A DNA stretch of 64,000 bases from Rosistilla oblonga (GTDB taxonomy: Bacteria; Planctomycetota; Planctomycetia; Pirellulales; Pirellulaceae), in the NCBI RefSeq assembly GCF_007751715.1, contig NZ_CP036292.1, forward strand, positions 5,277,339 to 5,341,338. Direction: 5' to 3'. The position numbers and the translations under genes are program-made. Shown piece by piece: positions 34,959-43,816 of this stretch (positions within the stretch are counted from its first letter, which is position 1; each line of letters starts with the position of its first letter). The notes beneath the pieces were generated by a model that did not search any database, was not told where the DNA came from, and was given only the letters and a program-made list of their open reading frames with translations.

Positions 34959-37046
34959 ATGGCCATCCTGACAAAGGTTGGTCTGTGGGCAAAGGTCGCC
35001 ATCGGCATCGGCTTAGTCATTTTCGTCCACGAACTGGGGCACTTCGTTGCCGCCAAAAGTTGTGGCGTGAAGTGCGAGAAGTTCTACGTCGGATTTGACG
35101 TGCCTATCAACATTGGCCCGATCAAGCTGCCCCGGACGCTGGGGAAGTTCACCTGGGGGGAGACCGAATACGGACTCGGCATCATCCCGCTGGGGGGCTA
35201 CGTCAAAATGCTCGGCCAGGACGACGATCCGCGCAAAGCGGCCGAGGAGAACGAGCGGATCAAGCTCGCCAATAAAGATGCGACTCCCGGCGACGAGACC
35301 GCCCCAACCTACACGTTGGATCCTCGCAGCTTCCAAGCCAAAAGCGTTTTGCAGCGGATGTTCATCATCAGCGCCGGTGTGATCGTCAACGTGATCACCG
35401 CAGTGATGTTCGCCGCGGCGGCATTCTGGTACGGCGTGCCGTATACGCCCGCGATCGTCGGATCGACTCAGCCAGGCGATCCCGCTTGGTTGGCTGGCAT
35501 TCAGCCCGGTTCGCAAGTCGTTTCGGTAGGATCGATCGAAAATAACGATCAACTGCAGTTCCGCGACATGCGGTCGGAGATCCTCGAACACGGGCTCGAC
35601 GACAAGACCAAACCGGTTTCCTTCACAGTCCGCAAGAACGGCGAAGACACCGCATACCAATTGATCCCCACGCTCCGTTACGACCCTAAAAAGGTAGCCG
35701 TTGCGATCGGCGTCGTTCCACAGCTCTCGACCACGCTCGATTCCGAAATTGCGGTTTATCCGAACAGCGCCGCCGCCGAAGTTGTCGACAGCAGCTTTCG
35801 CGGTGCTACAGCGATCGCGATGGACGGAACCGAGCTGCCCAAAAACGGCGACGAGATCTATCTGACTCCGATCACCCAACAGATGCGTCTGAAGGCTTCC
35901 GAGCCGATCGAGCTGACGTTTCTGCTGACCGATAAGTCGGAGAAGACGGTGAGCCTGCCGCCGCAGCAACTGAAATCGCTCGGAGGCACCTTTGCCGTCG
36001 GTCCGATCACCGGCTTGGTTCAGGGTGGCAACGCGGAAAAGGCGGGGCTGAAACCGGGCGACCAGATCATCCGCTTTGACGGCCAGGACCAACTGTCCGC
36101 CTTCGCGCTTCGCGACCTCGCGTATGAACGCGACAGCGAAGTCAAGATCGTCGTCCAGCGAGCCAAAGAGGATGGCGAATCGGAAGAACTCACCTTTACC
36201 GTCGCTCCCGACGCCGTCAGTTCGACGCCCGAAGCCAGCGGCATCGACCTAGCGCTTGATCGCTACGGGATCGCCTACACCGCTTCGAATCGCTTAGCCA
36301 GCGTTGACGAAGGGGGCCAGTTGGCCGCGGCGTTTGAACCGGGAGATCTGATCACCCGCGTGACAGTTTCCTGGGCCGACGACGCCCAAAAGAAGGAACT
36401 CAGCGGGTTCATTCCTCCCAAAATGCTGAACGATTCCTGGGACATCGACGACTTTTACACCGTCCCAATGTTGGTCGCGAACCTGCAGATGCTGCCGACT
36501 GGAACCGAGATCCGCGTGCTGGGCGCTAAAGGAGCCGCCGCCGATGGCAAAGTCATCGACACCGTAGTCAAACTGAAGGCCGAATCGGACCAGTACTGGC
36601 CCGAACGAGGGCTGCGGTTTGAAACGGTTAAGCGGATCCATCGCGCCGAATCGCTGGCCGCCGCCTTCAGCCTGGGCTACAACGAAGCGGTCCATCGCGG
36701 CAAAGGCGTGCTCCGGTTCTTGAAGATGTTAGTCACCGGACGACTGAAAGCCGATCTGCTGGGCGGCCCGGTAGCGATCTTCACCATCGCCGGCTCGCAC
36801 GCCGCCGAAGGAATTCCTCGCCTGCTGATGTTCCTGACCTTCTTGAGCATCAACCTGGCGATCCTCAACTTCCTGCCGATTCCAGCTTTGGACGGTGGAC
36901 ACATGGTCTTTTTGATCGCTGAAGCTGTCCTCGGCCGCCCGGTCGACGAGGAATGGCAAGCCCGCCTGACAATGGTTGGCGTGCTGATGCTGCTGGGACT
37001 GATGGCGTTTGCGTTCTACAACGACATCGCCCGCCTGGTCGGCTGA
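34959..37046 (+). CDS. rseP: RseP-type site-2 metalloprotease with extra PDZ-like domains
   Basis: An inner-membrane M50 protease that cleaves anti-sigma factors and leftover signal peptides. The zinc site HELGH is at 24-28 when counted from this ATG, and the second signature NFLPIPALDGGH lies near the end, both in transmembrane helices. Between them are about 500 residues with two or three PDZ-like units (GDPAWLAGIQPGSQVVSV, GNAEKAGLKPGDQIIRFDG, and a third near 430), making it 695 residues against about 450 in E. coli. In-frame starts at 34899 (GTG, with GGAGGT upstream) and 34875 overlap dxr and are possible. The 34959 start best fits the usual distance to HELGH. Confidence 0.9.
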   Translation: MAILTKVGLWAKVAIGIGLVIFVHELGHFVAAKSCGVKCEKFYVGFDVPINIGPIKLPRTLGKFTWGETEYGLGIIPLGGYVKMLGQDDDPRKAAEENERIKLANKDATPGDETAPTYTLDPRSFQAKSVLQRMFIISAGVIVNVITAVMFAAAAFWYGVPYTPAIVGSTQPGDPAWLAGIQPGSQVVSVGSIENNDQLQFRDMRSEILEHGLDDKTKPVSFTVRKNGEDTAYQLIPTLRYDPKKVAVAIGVVPQLSTTLDSEIAVYPNSAAAEVVDSSFRGATAIAMDGTELPKNGDEIYLTPITQQMRLKASEPIELTFLLTDKSEKTVSLPPQQLKSLGGTFAVGPITGLVQGGNAEKAGLKPGDQIIRFDGQDQLSAFALRDLAYERDSEVKIVVQRAKEDGESEELTFTVAPDAVSSTPEASGIDLALDRYGIAYTASNRLASVDEGGQLAAAFEPGDLITRVTVSWADDAQKKELSGFIPPKMLNDSWDIDDFYTVPMLVANLQMLPTGTEIRVLGAKGAAADGKVIDTVVKLKAESDQYWPERGLRFETVKRIHRAESLAAAFSLGYNEAVHRGKGVLRFLKMLVTGRLKADLLGGPVAIFTIAGSHAAEGIPRLLMFLTFLSINLAILNFLPIPALDGGHMVFLIAEAVLGRPVDEEWQARLTMVGVLMLLGLMAFAFYNDIARLVG

Positions 37047-37076
37047 TCCCTCAGGCTTTTCTATCGATGTTCACGC

Positions 37077-37135
37077 GGCAACAGCCCCCACAGAGCGGCT
37101 GTTGCCACGGCGTAGGGCTCCACGAAATGGAGCCC
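37077..37135 (+). terminator. Two hairpins in series after rseP
   Basis: GGCAACAGCC/GGCTGTTGCC (37077-37086 and 37097-37106) and GGGCTCCA/TGGAGCCC (37115-37122 and 37128-37135) are both perfect stems with short loops, directly after the rseP stop. Neither has a T-run, but together they are a plausible end to the dxr-rseP transcript. Confidence 0.5.
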
Positions 37136-37686
37136 CATCCCGCCGGAGTCCAACGCGACGTCGGCCCTCTCTTCCGCTTCGATCTTCTGCGTCGAAGGGC
37201 TCGCTTAGAAACAGCCAAATGCGCTCGGCGATGCGACTTCGCGCGGCGGCGACACCATTATGGGCGAAACCGCTCGCTCAAATCGGCTGGTTTTCTTCAG
37301 TCCTCAACTTTTTCGAAGCGTTAATTCTCGTTGAACTTTGCTAGCGGTAGCGTTTGCGCCGGATCGACCGAACGGGCATTTGAAGCACTGCTTCGGGGGA
37401 CGTCTTCGCCGTCACAAGCTCCTAGGAGTTCAGGATTTGCGGATTGTCGCGGCGACCGTTGCGGGAGATCAGATGGCGAGGAATCAGCTTCCTCGACGGG
37501 GCCGCTGGCGGTGGTCAGAGCCTTGGACGCGAATAAATTTGCTGGCTCGATCCACTGAATTCCGGCCGACATACCGTCGCATCACGCATCTTAGTCCGAT
37601 ATGATGGCCGGTTGGCGGCAATTCACCGGGACGCTTTTGTTTCGGGATGTGCTGCAGACTTAAATACTTGGTACAGGAATCGACTG
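37136..37686. other. Non-coding region upstream of the cold-shock gene
   Basis: 550 bp without a supported gene. Short open frames on both strands lack protein-like composition. TATGAT at 37600-37605 could be the -10 of the cold-shock gene promoter, with no clear -35. That would give a leader of about 80 nt, as is common for cold-shock mRNAs. Confidence 0.35.
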
Positions 37687-37884
37687 ATGGCTGAAGGCAC
37701 AATCAAACGCGTAACCGACAAAGGGTTCGGATTTATCGACACTGGAGGTGCAAAGGATTTGTTTTTCCATTCCTCCGCATTGGAAGGTGTAAGATTCGAC
37801 GACCTACGCGAAGGCCAACGCGTTTCGTTTGAAGAAGGCCGCGGCCCTAAGGGTCCTTGCGCCGAGAACGTAAAGGTTCTCTAA
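37687..37884 (+). CDS. Cold-shock domain protein
   Basis: A 65-residue single-OB-fold protein that binds single-stranded RNA and DNA and melts RNA structure. The RNP1 motif KGFGFI lies at about 11-16 and the RNP2-like DLFFHSSAL at about 24-32, with the C-terminal GPKGPCAENV. The ATG at 37687 is the family start. It stands alone between rseP and the dnaA upstream region, so it need not be cold-inducible; many planctomycete homologues are constitutive. Confidence 0.92.
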   Translation: MAEGTIKRVTDKGFGFIDTGGAKDLFFHSSALEGVRFDDLREGQRVSFEEGRGPKGPCAENVKVL

Positions 37885-37900
37885 ATCGGATATCCGATTT
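37883..37900. repeat. Perfect 18-bp palindrome at the cold-shock stop codon
   Basis: AAATCGGATATCCGATTT is its own reverse complement and begins inside the stop codon. As RNA it can fold into a 7-bp stem with a GAUA loop and may act as a weak terminator or mRNA stabiliser. As DNA it could be a protein-binding site. Confidence 0.5.
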
Positions 37901-38295
37901 GAGGTCTCACGGTGAATGACACCGCTGGCTGGATCGATCTCGTGCCACGAGATCTGCAAGGAGGACTCGCCAGCGGAAACCGGTTCACCGAGAAACCGGA
38001 CAACCCGCGTTCAGGATCGATCATGACGAACGATCGATGAACGCCTCTTCTCGCCTGGCCGCGCCAAGCGATGTTGCAAAACGGTTCGGCGGCGGCGCTT
38101 CGCACCGCCGTCAAACCCTGCTCGGCGACACAGACTGCTTGCCCCGCAGATCCCTCCGCGACGGCACATCTTCCGGCTCGCCCACCGCAGCATCGGGTGC
38201 ATCTTACCCAGGTTAGAAAGGCCGCTCATGCGGCGCTGTCGGGCTATCTTTCGGCAGCTTTATCTCGCGGCGATGACAGAATCGTTGTTGACAAG

Positions 38296-38304
38296 TTATC
38301 CACA
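38296..38304 (+). promoter_or_regulatory. Consensus DnaA box
   Basis: TTATCCACA at 38296-38304 matches the DnaA-box consensus exactly, 313 bp before the dnaA start. It could serve origin function or autoregulation of dnaA. Related but imperfect words such as TATCCATGA (38585-38593) occur nearby. Confidence 0.6.
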
Positions 38305-38418
38305 TCGCGATGATAGTGGTTCAGCCGCCGAAATGAGTTTTGCAAACGGGGAAAAGTCCGTTTCTGACTGGGTTTTGGCGGAGGATCGCGGAACGTTCGG
38401 AAAAGCAGTGCGTAAGAC

Positions 38419-38446
38419 TTGAAGAGAATGCTAGCTATCCTACAAT
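38419..38446 (+). promoter_or_regulatory. Putative sigma-70 promoter for dnaA
   Basis: TTGAAG (38419-38424), 16 bp, TACAAT (38441-38446). It has the same spacing and -10 as the ispE promoter in this window and gives a leader of about 165 nt. Confidence 0.5.
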
Positions 38447-38616
38447 CGGCCCATCAAAGCGAAACCGATGGAAATCGCGTAGGCTCGCATCCAGCGGACG
38501 GATGCCATCAAGGATGGCGATCTGCCCAGGTTGTTCGACCTGTTAGGCTTACGCAAGGTGAAGCATCGGACAGGGTTGTTTATTTGGCTATCCATGATGG
38601 AGAGTAAGTCCTCGGA

Positions 38617-40140
38617 ATGTCGGTAACGGAAACGGCAGGTGCGAAGGATCTCACCGGTGAATTACAGGATGCACTGATAAATCGTGTGGGACGAGATCGT
38701 TTCCGAATGTGGTTCGGCCAGATCACCCAATGCCACCGCGTCGGTCGTGACGTCGTGGTCGATGTCGCAGCGCAATTTGCGTTGGATCGGATCGGCTCGC
38801 GATACATGATCGATCTGCGGCAAGCGGTTGTGGATGTCTGTGGTGAAGGCGTAAGCGTCTCGCTGCAATTGGCACCCGACAAGCCTGCCCAGCCGGTCGA
38901 AGCAGACGATGCGCAAGCAGATTCGCAAACCGAATCGGCGGCGACGCTTCGCAGCGATAAACCAAGCGAAACAGCGACGCCCGCGGCGGCCGCTCCTTCG
39001 CGACGTCGATCTCGCGGCGAAGCACCTCGCGACAACGTACAACCGTTGCTGCAGGTCTCGTCGTTTCAATCCGCCAGCAGCGACGATCCGGTACCGCCAC
39101 GGCGGCGGCGCGTCGCTTCTTGGGATCAGATTGTCGTCGGCAAATCGAACAAACTCGCTGCCACCGCGGCGCGAATGATCTGCGATACACCCGGATCCGC
39201 CTCGCCACTGTTCCTGTGGGGCACTCACGGAACCGGCAAGACGCAACTGATGGATGTCGTTGCGACCGAACTGCGCCGCCGCCATCGCTTGCGACGCGTG
39301 ATCTCGATGACCGCCGAAGAATTCACCAACGACTTTATCGGATCGGTCACCGGCAGCGGCCTGCCCGGCTTCCGGCGACGTTATCGCGACGTCGATGCGT
39401 TGCTGATCGATGAGGTTCAATTCCTGCCGGGCAAGCGGGCGACGTCGCGTGAAATGTTGTACACGATCGATTCGATCGTGCGAGCTGGCAAGCAGTTGGT
39501 CTTCGCAGCCGACCGTCCGCCGATGGAGATCCCCGGTTTGGGGCAAGATCTCGCTGGCCGGATGGCTGGCGGAATGGTCTGTTCGCTGAGCCCGCTGGAT
39601 CACGAGATGCGAACGCAGATGCTGCAGCAGTTGTGCGACGCCGAAGACCTGGGAATCGATCACCAAATGCTCGCGGATATCGCTGGCAACGTCTGTGGCG
39701 ATGGCCGCGTCGTATCGGGAATCGCCTGTCGCTTAAAAGCGTTGGTGAGCATGCACGACGAACCTGTCACCTACGACCAGATCACGGAGATCCTGAGCGA
39801 TCTGATCTCGATCGGCAGTTCGTCGTACGGATTTGCCGATATCCAAACCGCGGTCTGCAACACGATGGGGTTGCCCAAAGACGCGTTGCAGTCGAAGGGG
39901 CAAAGCCGCAATGTCAGCCAGGCGAGGATGTTGGCGATGTATTTGGCTCGCGAACACACCGGAGCGACTTACGGCGACATCGGCAAATATTTTGGCCAAC
40001 GCAGCCACAGCGCGGTGATTGCGGCGACCCGTCGGATCGCTGGCGACGTACAGGATGGGAAGACCTTTGCGATCGGTAATCGCAGCATTCCAGCGAAGCA
40101 GGTACTAGAGTCGGTGCAAAATATGTTACGCTCGGGTTGA
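38617..40140 (+). CDS. dnaA: Chromosomal replication initiator DnaA (divergent)
   Basis: A 507-residue protein with the DnaA domain order: a small N-terminal domain (1-85, with RFRMWFGQI), an Ala/Pro/Ser-rich linker (about 90-165), an AAA+ domain with Walker A GTHGTGKTQL near 202-211 and Walker B LLIDEVQF near 261, and a C-terminal DNA-binding domain (about 425-505) with SRNVSQARMLAMYLAREHTG. The AAA loop GTHGTGKT replaces the usual G-x-x-GLGKTH, and the DnaA-box recognition signature GGRDHTTV reads GQRSHSAV. It is clearly DnaA-family, but whether it is the sole initiator or a paralogue cannot be told. It is preceded by a perfect DnaA box. Confidence 0.85.
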   Translation: MSVTETAGAKDLTGELQDALINRVGRDRFRMWFGQITQCHRVGRDVVVDVAAQFALDRIGSRYMIDLRQAVVDVCGEGVSVSLQLAPDKPAQPVEADDAQADSQTESAATLRSDKPSETATPAAAAPSRRRSRGEAPRDNVQPLLQVSSFQSASSDDPVPPRRRRVASWDQIVVGKSNKLAATAARMICDTPGSASPLFLWGTHGTGKTQLMDVVATELRRRHRLRRVISMTAEEFTNDFIGSVTGSGLPGFRRRYRDVDALLIDEVQFLPGKRATSREMLYTIDSIVRAGKQLVFAADRPPMEIPGLGQDLAGRMAGGMVCSLSPLDHEMRTQMLQQLCDAEDLGIDHQMLADIAGNVCGDGRVVSGIACRLKALVSMHDEPVTYDQITEILSDLISIGSSSYGFADIQTAVCNTMGLPKDALQSKGQSRNVSQARMLAMYLAREHTGATYGDIGKYFGQRSHSAVIAATRRIAGDVQDGKTFAIGNRSIPAKQVLESVQNMLRSG

Positions 40141-40171
40141 GTTTGAAGATCGAACCCCTAGGATCTCCTGC

Positions 40172-40897
40172 GTGGCAGAACAAGTTTGGCATCTGAAGTC
40201 GTGCGAGCTATTTGCCAATCTGGCCACCGACCAGATCCGTCGGCTGGAAATGCACAGCCGTGTTCGTTCGTTCACCGCACGCAGTCTGGTCTATCTGCCG
40301 TATCAAGCCGCCGACAGCGTCTTCCTGCTGACTCGCGGAATGGTCAAAGTCTGCCACTCGACGCCCGATGGGAAACAGTCGACGCTGGCATTTATCGAAC
40401 CCGGTGAGCTCTTTGGCGAACTGGCGTTGTTCGATCCCTCCCAACGCGATGAATTTGTCGAAGTCGTCACCGCAGCGACCGTTGTGATGATTCCCGCCGA
40501 CCAACTGATACAATTAATGTCCGAAGCCAACGCGTTTGCCGTTGGGATCACCAAGTTGGTTGGGCTCCGACGACAGCGGATCCAGCGACGATTGCGGAAC
40601 CTGTTGTTCCAGTCCAATCGCGATCGCTTAACGCATCTGCTGTTGGAACTGGCCGAACAGTTTGGCGTCCCGGCGGAGCAGGGCGTGCGATTGCGGATCA
40701 AACTGTCACACCAAGAGCTAGCCAATTTGATCGGCAGCACGCGCGAATCGGTTACGATCGTACTAGGGCAATTAAAAGCGGAGGGCTTGATCGAATCGGG
40801 ACGACGCCAGATCGTTCTGCTGCGCCCACAACAGATGGCCGAAGGTGTCGGTCAATCCTACCGTCAAACACCGCCACAAGGATTACCAACTCGATGA
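40172..40897 (+). CDS. Crp/Fnr-family transcriptional regulator
   Basis: The start is GTG at 40172. The 241-residue protein has an N-terminal cyclic-nucleotide-binding-like barrel (about 10-130, with EPGELFGELALFD, the phosphate-cassette region) and a C-terminal Crp-type winged helix (about 155-230: LSHQELANLIGSTRESVTIV). The four cysteines of an Fnr iron-sulfur cluster are absent, so oxygen sensing through a cluster is unlikely. A downstream gene overlaps its stop codon by 4 bp, so they form an operon. Confidence 0.9.
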   Translation: MAEQVWHLKSCELFANLATDQIRRLEMHSRVRSFTARSLVYLPYQAADSVFLLTRGMVKVCHSTPDGKQSTLAFIEPGELFGELALFDPSQRDEFVEVVTAATVVMIPADQLIQLMSEANAFAVGITKLVGLRRQRIQRRLRNLLFQSNRDRLTHLLLELAEQFGVPAEQGVRLRIKLSHQELANLIGSTRESVTIVLGQLKAEGLIESGRRQIVLLRPQQMAEGVGQSYRQTPPQGLPTR

Positions 40898-41496
40898 ATA
40901 CAATCATGCGATGGACAACATTGCTGGTATTTTGTTGCGTCCTCTCCTCCTGGGCAGTGGCTCAGCCGACTAACCGTTCGCGCGGCGGAGGCATGCAGCG
41001 GTTCTTTAACAGCGGGATCATGTCGCTGTTCCGGATCCCCGACGTACAAGCCGAACTGGCCCTGTCGCGCGACACCGCCGAACTGATCTTCGCGCTGCAA
41101 GCCGATCTGTTTTCAGAATATCGCAACGCCCGCCGCGACAAGTCGCCCAGCGAGGAATTGCCTTCGGCCGACGACGTCGCAGCCCAATCGGGACCGGTCG
41201 CCGAGCGGTTGCTTTCGACTATCCTGGATCCCAATCAATATAAACGGCTGCAGGAACTGTGGCTGCAACGCCGCGGGCTCCGCGCGATCGCGATGGACGA
41301 CCTCGCCGACGCATTGCAGTTGGACGAATCGCAGCGGGAGACGACCGGAAAGTTGGTCCAACAGCTCAGCCGCAATTACGGCCGCGGTAAGATCAGCGAC
41401 GAGGATGCCGAGATCGCAAAAGAGATCACCGCCACGCTGACTCCGGAACAGCAAAAGCAATGGGAAAAGATGCTCGGCCGGCCATTCAATTTCTAA
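40894..41496 (+). CDS. Exported helical protein of unknown function
   Basis: The ATG overlaps the regulator stop (ATGA), showing translational coupling. Residues 1-23 form a signal peptide with a hydrophobic core and an AVAQ cleavage site. The mature protein is helical and rich in Leu, Gln, Arg and Glu, with a repeated pattern such as LDPNQYKRLQELWLQRRG, LDESQRETTGKLVQQLS and LTPEQQKQWEKMLG, resembling Spy/CpxP-type LTxxQ helices. I cannot name the family with confidence. Position after a Crp-type regulator suggests a regulated stress function. Confidence 0.7.
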   Translation: MNTIMRWTTLLVFCCVLSSWAVAQPTNRSRGGGMQRFFNSGIMSLFRIPDVQAELALSRDTAELIFALQADLFSEYRNARRDKSPSEELPSADDVAAQSGPVAERLLSTILDPNQYKRLQELWLQRRGLRAIAMDDLADALQLDESQRETTGKLVQQLSRNYGRGKISDEDAEIAKEITATLTPEQQKQWEKMLGRPFNF

Positions 41497-41618
41497 CCAG
41501 CCCTAGCTTTCCACTTCGCGTCCGACAACACCTTCTCAGGTTGTACAGTCTGCAAAGATTTGGAAAATGGAGCGGCAAGCACCCACTGCCCCGCTCCACA
41601 AATCGGTGACTCCGCCCA

Positions 41619-41993
41619 ATGAAAGTCCTGCAACTCAATCACATCGCGCTGCATGTCGCCGACGTCGATACAAGCGTCGCGTTTTATCGAGACGTCTTGC
41701 AATTGGAACCGTTGCCGCGGCCGGCGTTCGATTTCCCAGGAGCTTGGTTTCGCCTGGGTATCGATCAGGAACTGCATCTGATCGGCAACCGCGACAGCGC
41801 CGTGCATTCGGCAAGCCGCGGGAATCACCTGGCGCTGAAGGTCGACGATCTCGACGCTTGGGAGAGTCACCTGCAACGACTGGGCGCTCGGCACAACCCG
41901 CGCCAGGTTCGCCCCGATGGTGGGCTGCAAGTCTTTTTACCCGATCCCGACGGACACTGGATCGAATTGTTAGGGACCAGCGACGGGGCGTAG
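41619..41993 (+). CDS. VOC superfamily (glyoxalase-like) protein
   Basis: A 124-residue single-chain protein with two beta-alpha-beta-beta-beta modules. The putative metal ligands are His at LNHIALHV, His at GNHLALKV and Glu in GHWIELL, the placement expected of glyoxalase/dioxygenase-type VOC members. It could be a lyase, isomerase, or resistance enzyme; the substrate is not predictable. It is on its own, about 120 bp after the secreted-protein gene. Confidence 0.85.
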   Translation: MKVLQLNHIALHVADVDTSVAFYRDVLQLEPLPRPAFDFPGAWFRLGIDQELHLIGNRDSAVHSASRGNHLALKVDDLDAWESHLQRLGARHNPRQVRPDGGLQVFLPDPDGHWIELLGTSDGA

Positions 41994-42044
41994 ATCGCCA
42001 ATCGATAGTTTGCGTGCCAAACCGGTCCCGCTGGCAGCGATTTG

Positions 42045-42401
42045 CTATCGCCAACGCCACTCGGTGTAGGCCTGTTGATGCCCAAAGCTGCGGTAGGGAT
42101 GCTGACGCGGCTTGGCTCCGAAATACCCATACGCATACGGCTCTTTCCAAACCGGAACGGCGGTTGCGCCCGGAATGATCGCCGAATTGTGGTGCAGGTG
42201 AGACGATTTTTGCGGCGATCGGATCACCAGGTGCGGCGCAGGAGGCGCGGCCCACATCCCGAGCCCCACGGGATCGATGGCATAATTGGAAGAGTAACCT
42301 GCCGCCGGGCCTTGCGCTACCGCGGGAACAGCCCAGCCGCAAAAGCCAATGCTAGCAAGTGGAAGCAATTTCAACCATTTCACGGGACGGTCCCTCTTCA
42401 T
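42045..42401 (-). CDS. Small exported Tyr/Gly/Trp-rich protein
   Basis: The ATG at 42401 starts a signal peptide (basic start, hydrophobic core, cleavage near AVAQ at about residue 31); an ATG four codons upstream is also possible. The mature part, about 87 residues, is rich in Tyr, Gly, His, Trp and Pro and ends in a YAYGYFGAKPRQHPYRSFG and WRWR pattern. Planctomycete genomes carry similar small secreted proteins with this ending, but the function is unknown. It converges on the VOC gene. Confidence 0.65.
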   Translation of the reverse strand: MKRDRPVKWLKLLPLASIGFCGWAVPAVAQGPAAGYSSNYAIDPVGLGMWAAPPAPHLVIRSPQKSSHLHHNSAIIPGATAVPVWKEPYAYGYFGAKPRQHPYRSFGHQQAYTEWRWR

Positions 42402-42752
42402 TCCACAAGCCATTCAAAAAGCGAAGGGCTTGCGACGCGCCGGCGACTCGCTTCAGCCCACCTCTCTGGTATCGGGTGGGCAAGCCTATTAATCCAGGCC
42501 AAATTTAACGGTTGTAGGAATCGGGATAGGCGAGCGTCGGCAGGGACGTTAGGATCGGTGGGACATTGCGATCGACTGGCTACACGCTGCGCTGCTGCTT
42601 CGCTGAGGAATATGCAACGCAGCGCTAATCTAACGTCTATACTGGCTGTGCTTCGCCCAAAGAAGAAGATGGATCGGCGAGTATCGAAGGGCGATATTGA
42701 TAGCACGTAAGCTAATCAACGGACGTCGGCCTAACACGGAGGATGGCCTTCC
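42402..42752. other. Intergenic region between divergent genes
   Basis: 351 bp between the small secreted-protein gene (-) and the DUF1571 gene (+). A GCCCACC/GGTGGGC hairpin lies at 42456-42481, and TATACT at 42638-42643 could be a -10 without a -35. Nothing else is evident. Confidence 0.35.
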
Positions 42753-43628
42753 ATGAATCATTCACGACGACAAATCTTATCGATGCTCGCCGCAGCTACT
42801 GCTGGCGCAACCAGTTCCGCGTTCGCACAAGCTCCGCAGAGCAAGTTTCAAGAGCCGGTCTTTCGGATCGCAGCCAACAACAGCTTGACGCCCGCGACTC
42901 ATCCGTTGGATGAAGCGTTGCGGATCGCGCATGAAGGCCTGCAAGAGATCCGCACCAACATCAGCGACTACACCGCCACGCTGGTGAAACGCGAATTGGT
43001 TGGCAACACGGTCGGGGAATACGAATACATGTTCATCAAGGTCCGCAATCGCCGGGTCGAAGATGGACGCGTTGTCGTTCCCTTTAGCGTCTACCTGGCC
43101 TTCTTGAAGCCAGCGACCGTCAAAGGCCGCGAAGTCATCTATGTCGAGCAGCAGAACGACAACAAGATGGTCGCTCACGAAGGCGGCTTCAAAGGACGCT
43201 TCCTGCCGACGGTCTGGTTGAAGCCCGAAGGTGCGTTTGCGATGCGTGGCCAGAAGTATCCGCTGACCGAGATCGGAATCGAGAACCTGGTCTTGAAGTT
43301 GATCGAGCGCGGCGAGCAGGATCGGCAGCACAAAGACGTCAAAGTAGAGTTCCGCAAGAACGCCAAGATCAACGGCCGCGATTGCAGCGTGATCCAAGTC
43401 ACGCATCCCGAGTACCGGCCCGAGTTCGATTTCAGTCTGGGACAGATCTTCATCGACGACCAGATGAATATCCCGGTCCGCTACGTCGCTTACGGCTGGC
43501 CCAAAACGCCGGGCCAAAAGCCTGAGATCAACGAGGAGTACACCTACCTTAACGTCAAGTTAAACGTGGGCCTAACCGACGCCGACTTCGATCCCAACAA
43601 CCCGAACTACTCGTTCTATTCGAAGTAA
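42753..43628 (+). CDS. DUF1571 domain protein, exported
   Basis: A 291-residue planctomycete protein. The start has a twin-arginine-like signal (RRQILSML, then an Ala-rich helix ending near AFAQA). The DUF1571 domain begins with the recognisable DYTATLVKRE and continues to the C-terminus, with a family pattern of paired lysines and MFIKVR, VYLAFLKP and EGGFKGRF. The role of the family is unknown; outer-membrane lipid or lipoprotein binding has been suggested for related LolA-like folds, but I cannot support that here. A clear terminator follows. Confidence 0.85.
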   Translation: MNHSRRQILSMLAAATAGATSSAFAQAPQSKFQEPVFRIAANNSLTPATHPLDEALRIAHEGLQEIRTNISDYTATLVKRELVGNTVGEYEYMFIKVRNRRVEDGRVVVPFSVYLAFLKPATVKGREVIYVEQQNDNKMVAHEGGFKGRFLPTVWLKPEGAFAMRGQKYPLTEIGIENLVLKLIERGEQDRQHKDVKVEFRKNAKINGRDCSVIQVTHPEYRPEFDFSLGQIFIDDQMNIPVRYVAYGWPKTPGQKPEINEEYTYLNVKLNVGLTDADFDPNNPNYSFYSK

Positions 43629-43679
43629 CCCCGCAGCGACACGTCGGATCAATGGAACTGATCCAACGGTCGTAGGACC

Positions 43680-43712
43680 AACGTCCTGGCAGTCGTCGCC
43701 AGGGCGTTTTGT
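43680..43712 (+). terminator. Rho-independent terminator after the DUF1571 gene
   Basis: AACGTCCTGGC (43680-43690) pairs with GCCAGGGCGTT (43698-43708) through 11 bp with one G-U, loop of 7, followed by TTTTG. It also faces the 3' end of the DUF1501 gene. Confidence 0.6.
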
Positions 43713-43816
43713 GGCAGCCGAGCGAAATCCGTTCTGGCATGTCGCGAAACCTCGATCTGTTTTCCAGGAGTCTTTAAAAGACTTGGAACCTGTCGCGTCG
43801 AACGATTGCGACCATT

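Larger units (their letters stand above)
37901..38616. other. Non-coding dnaA upstream region, candidate oriC
   Basis: About 715 bp with no convincing gene, ending at a dnaA-like start. It holds one perfect DnaA box and a good dnaA promoter, but no clear cluster of boxes and no distinct AT-rich unwinding tract, so origin function is only possible. dnaN, usually adjacent to dnaA in classical origins, is absent. Replication-origin status cannot be decided by eye. Confidence 0.4.

Noticed and set aside
37331-37604. Short overlapping frames between rseP and the cold-shock gene
   Set aside because: Several frames on both strands of similar length with no protein-like features.
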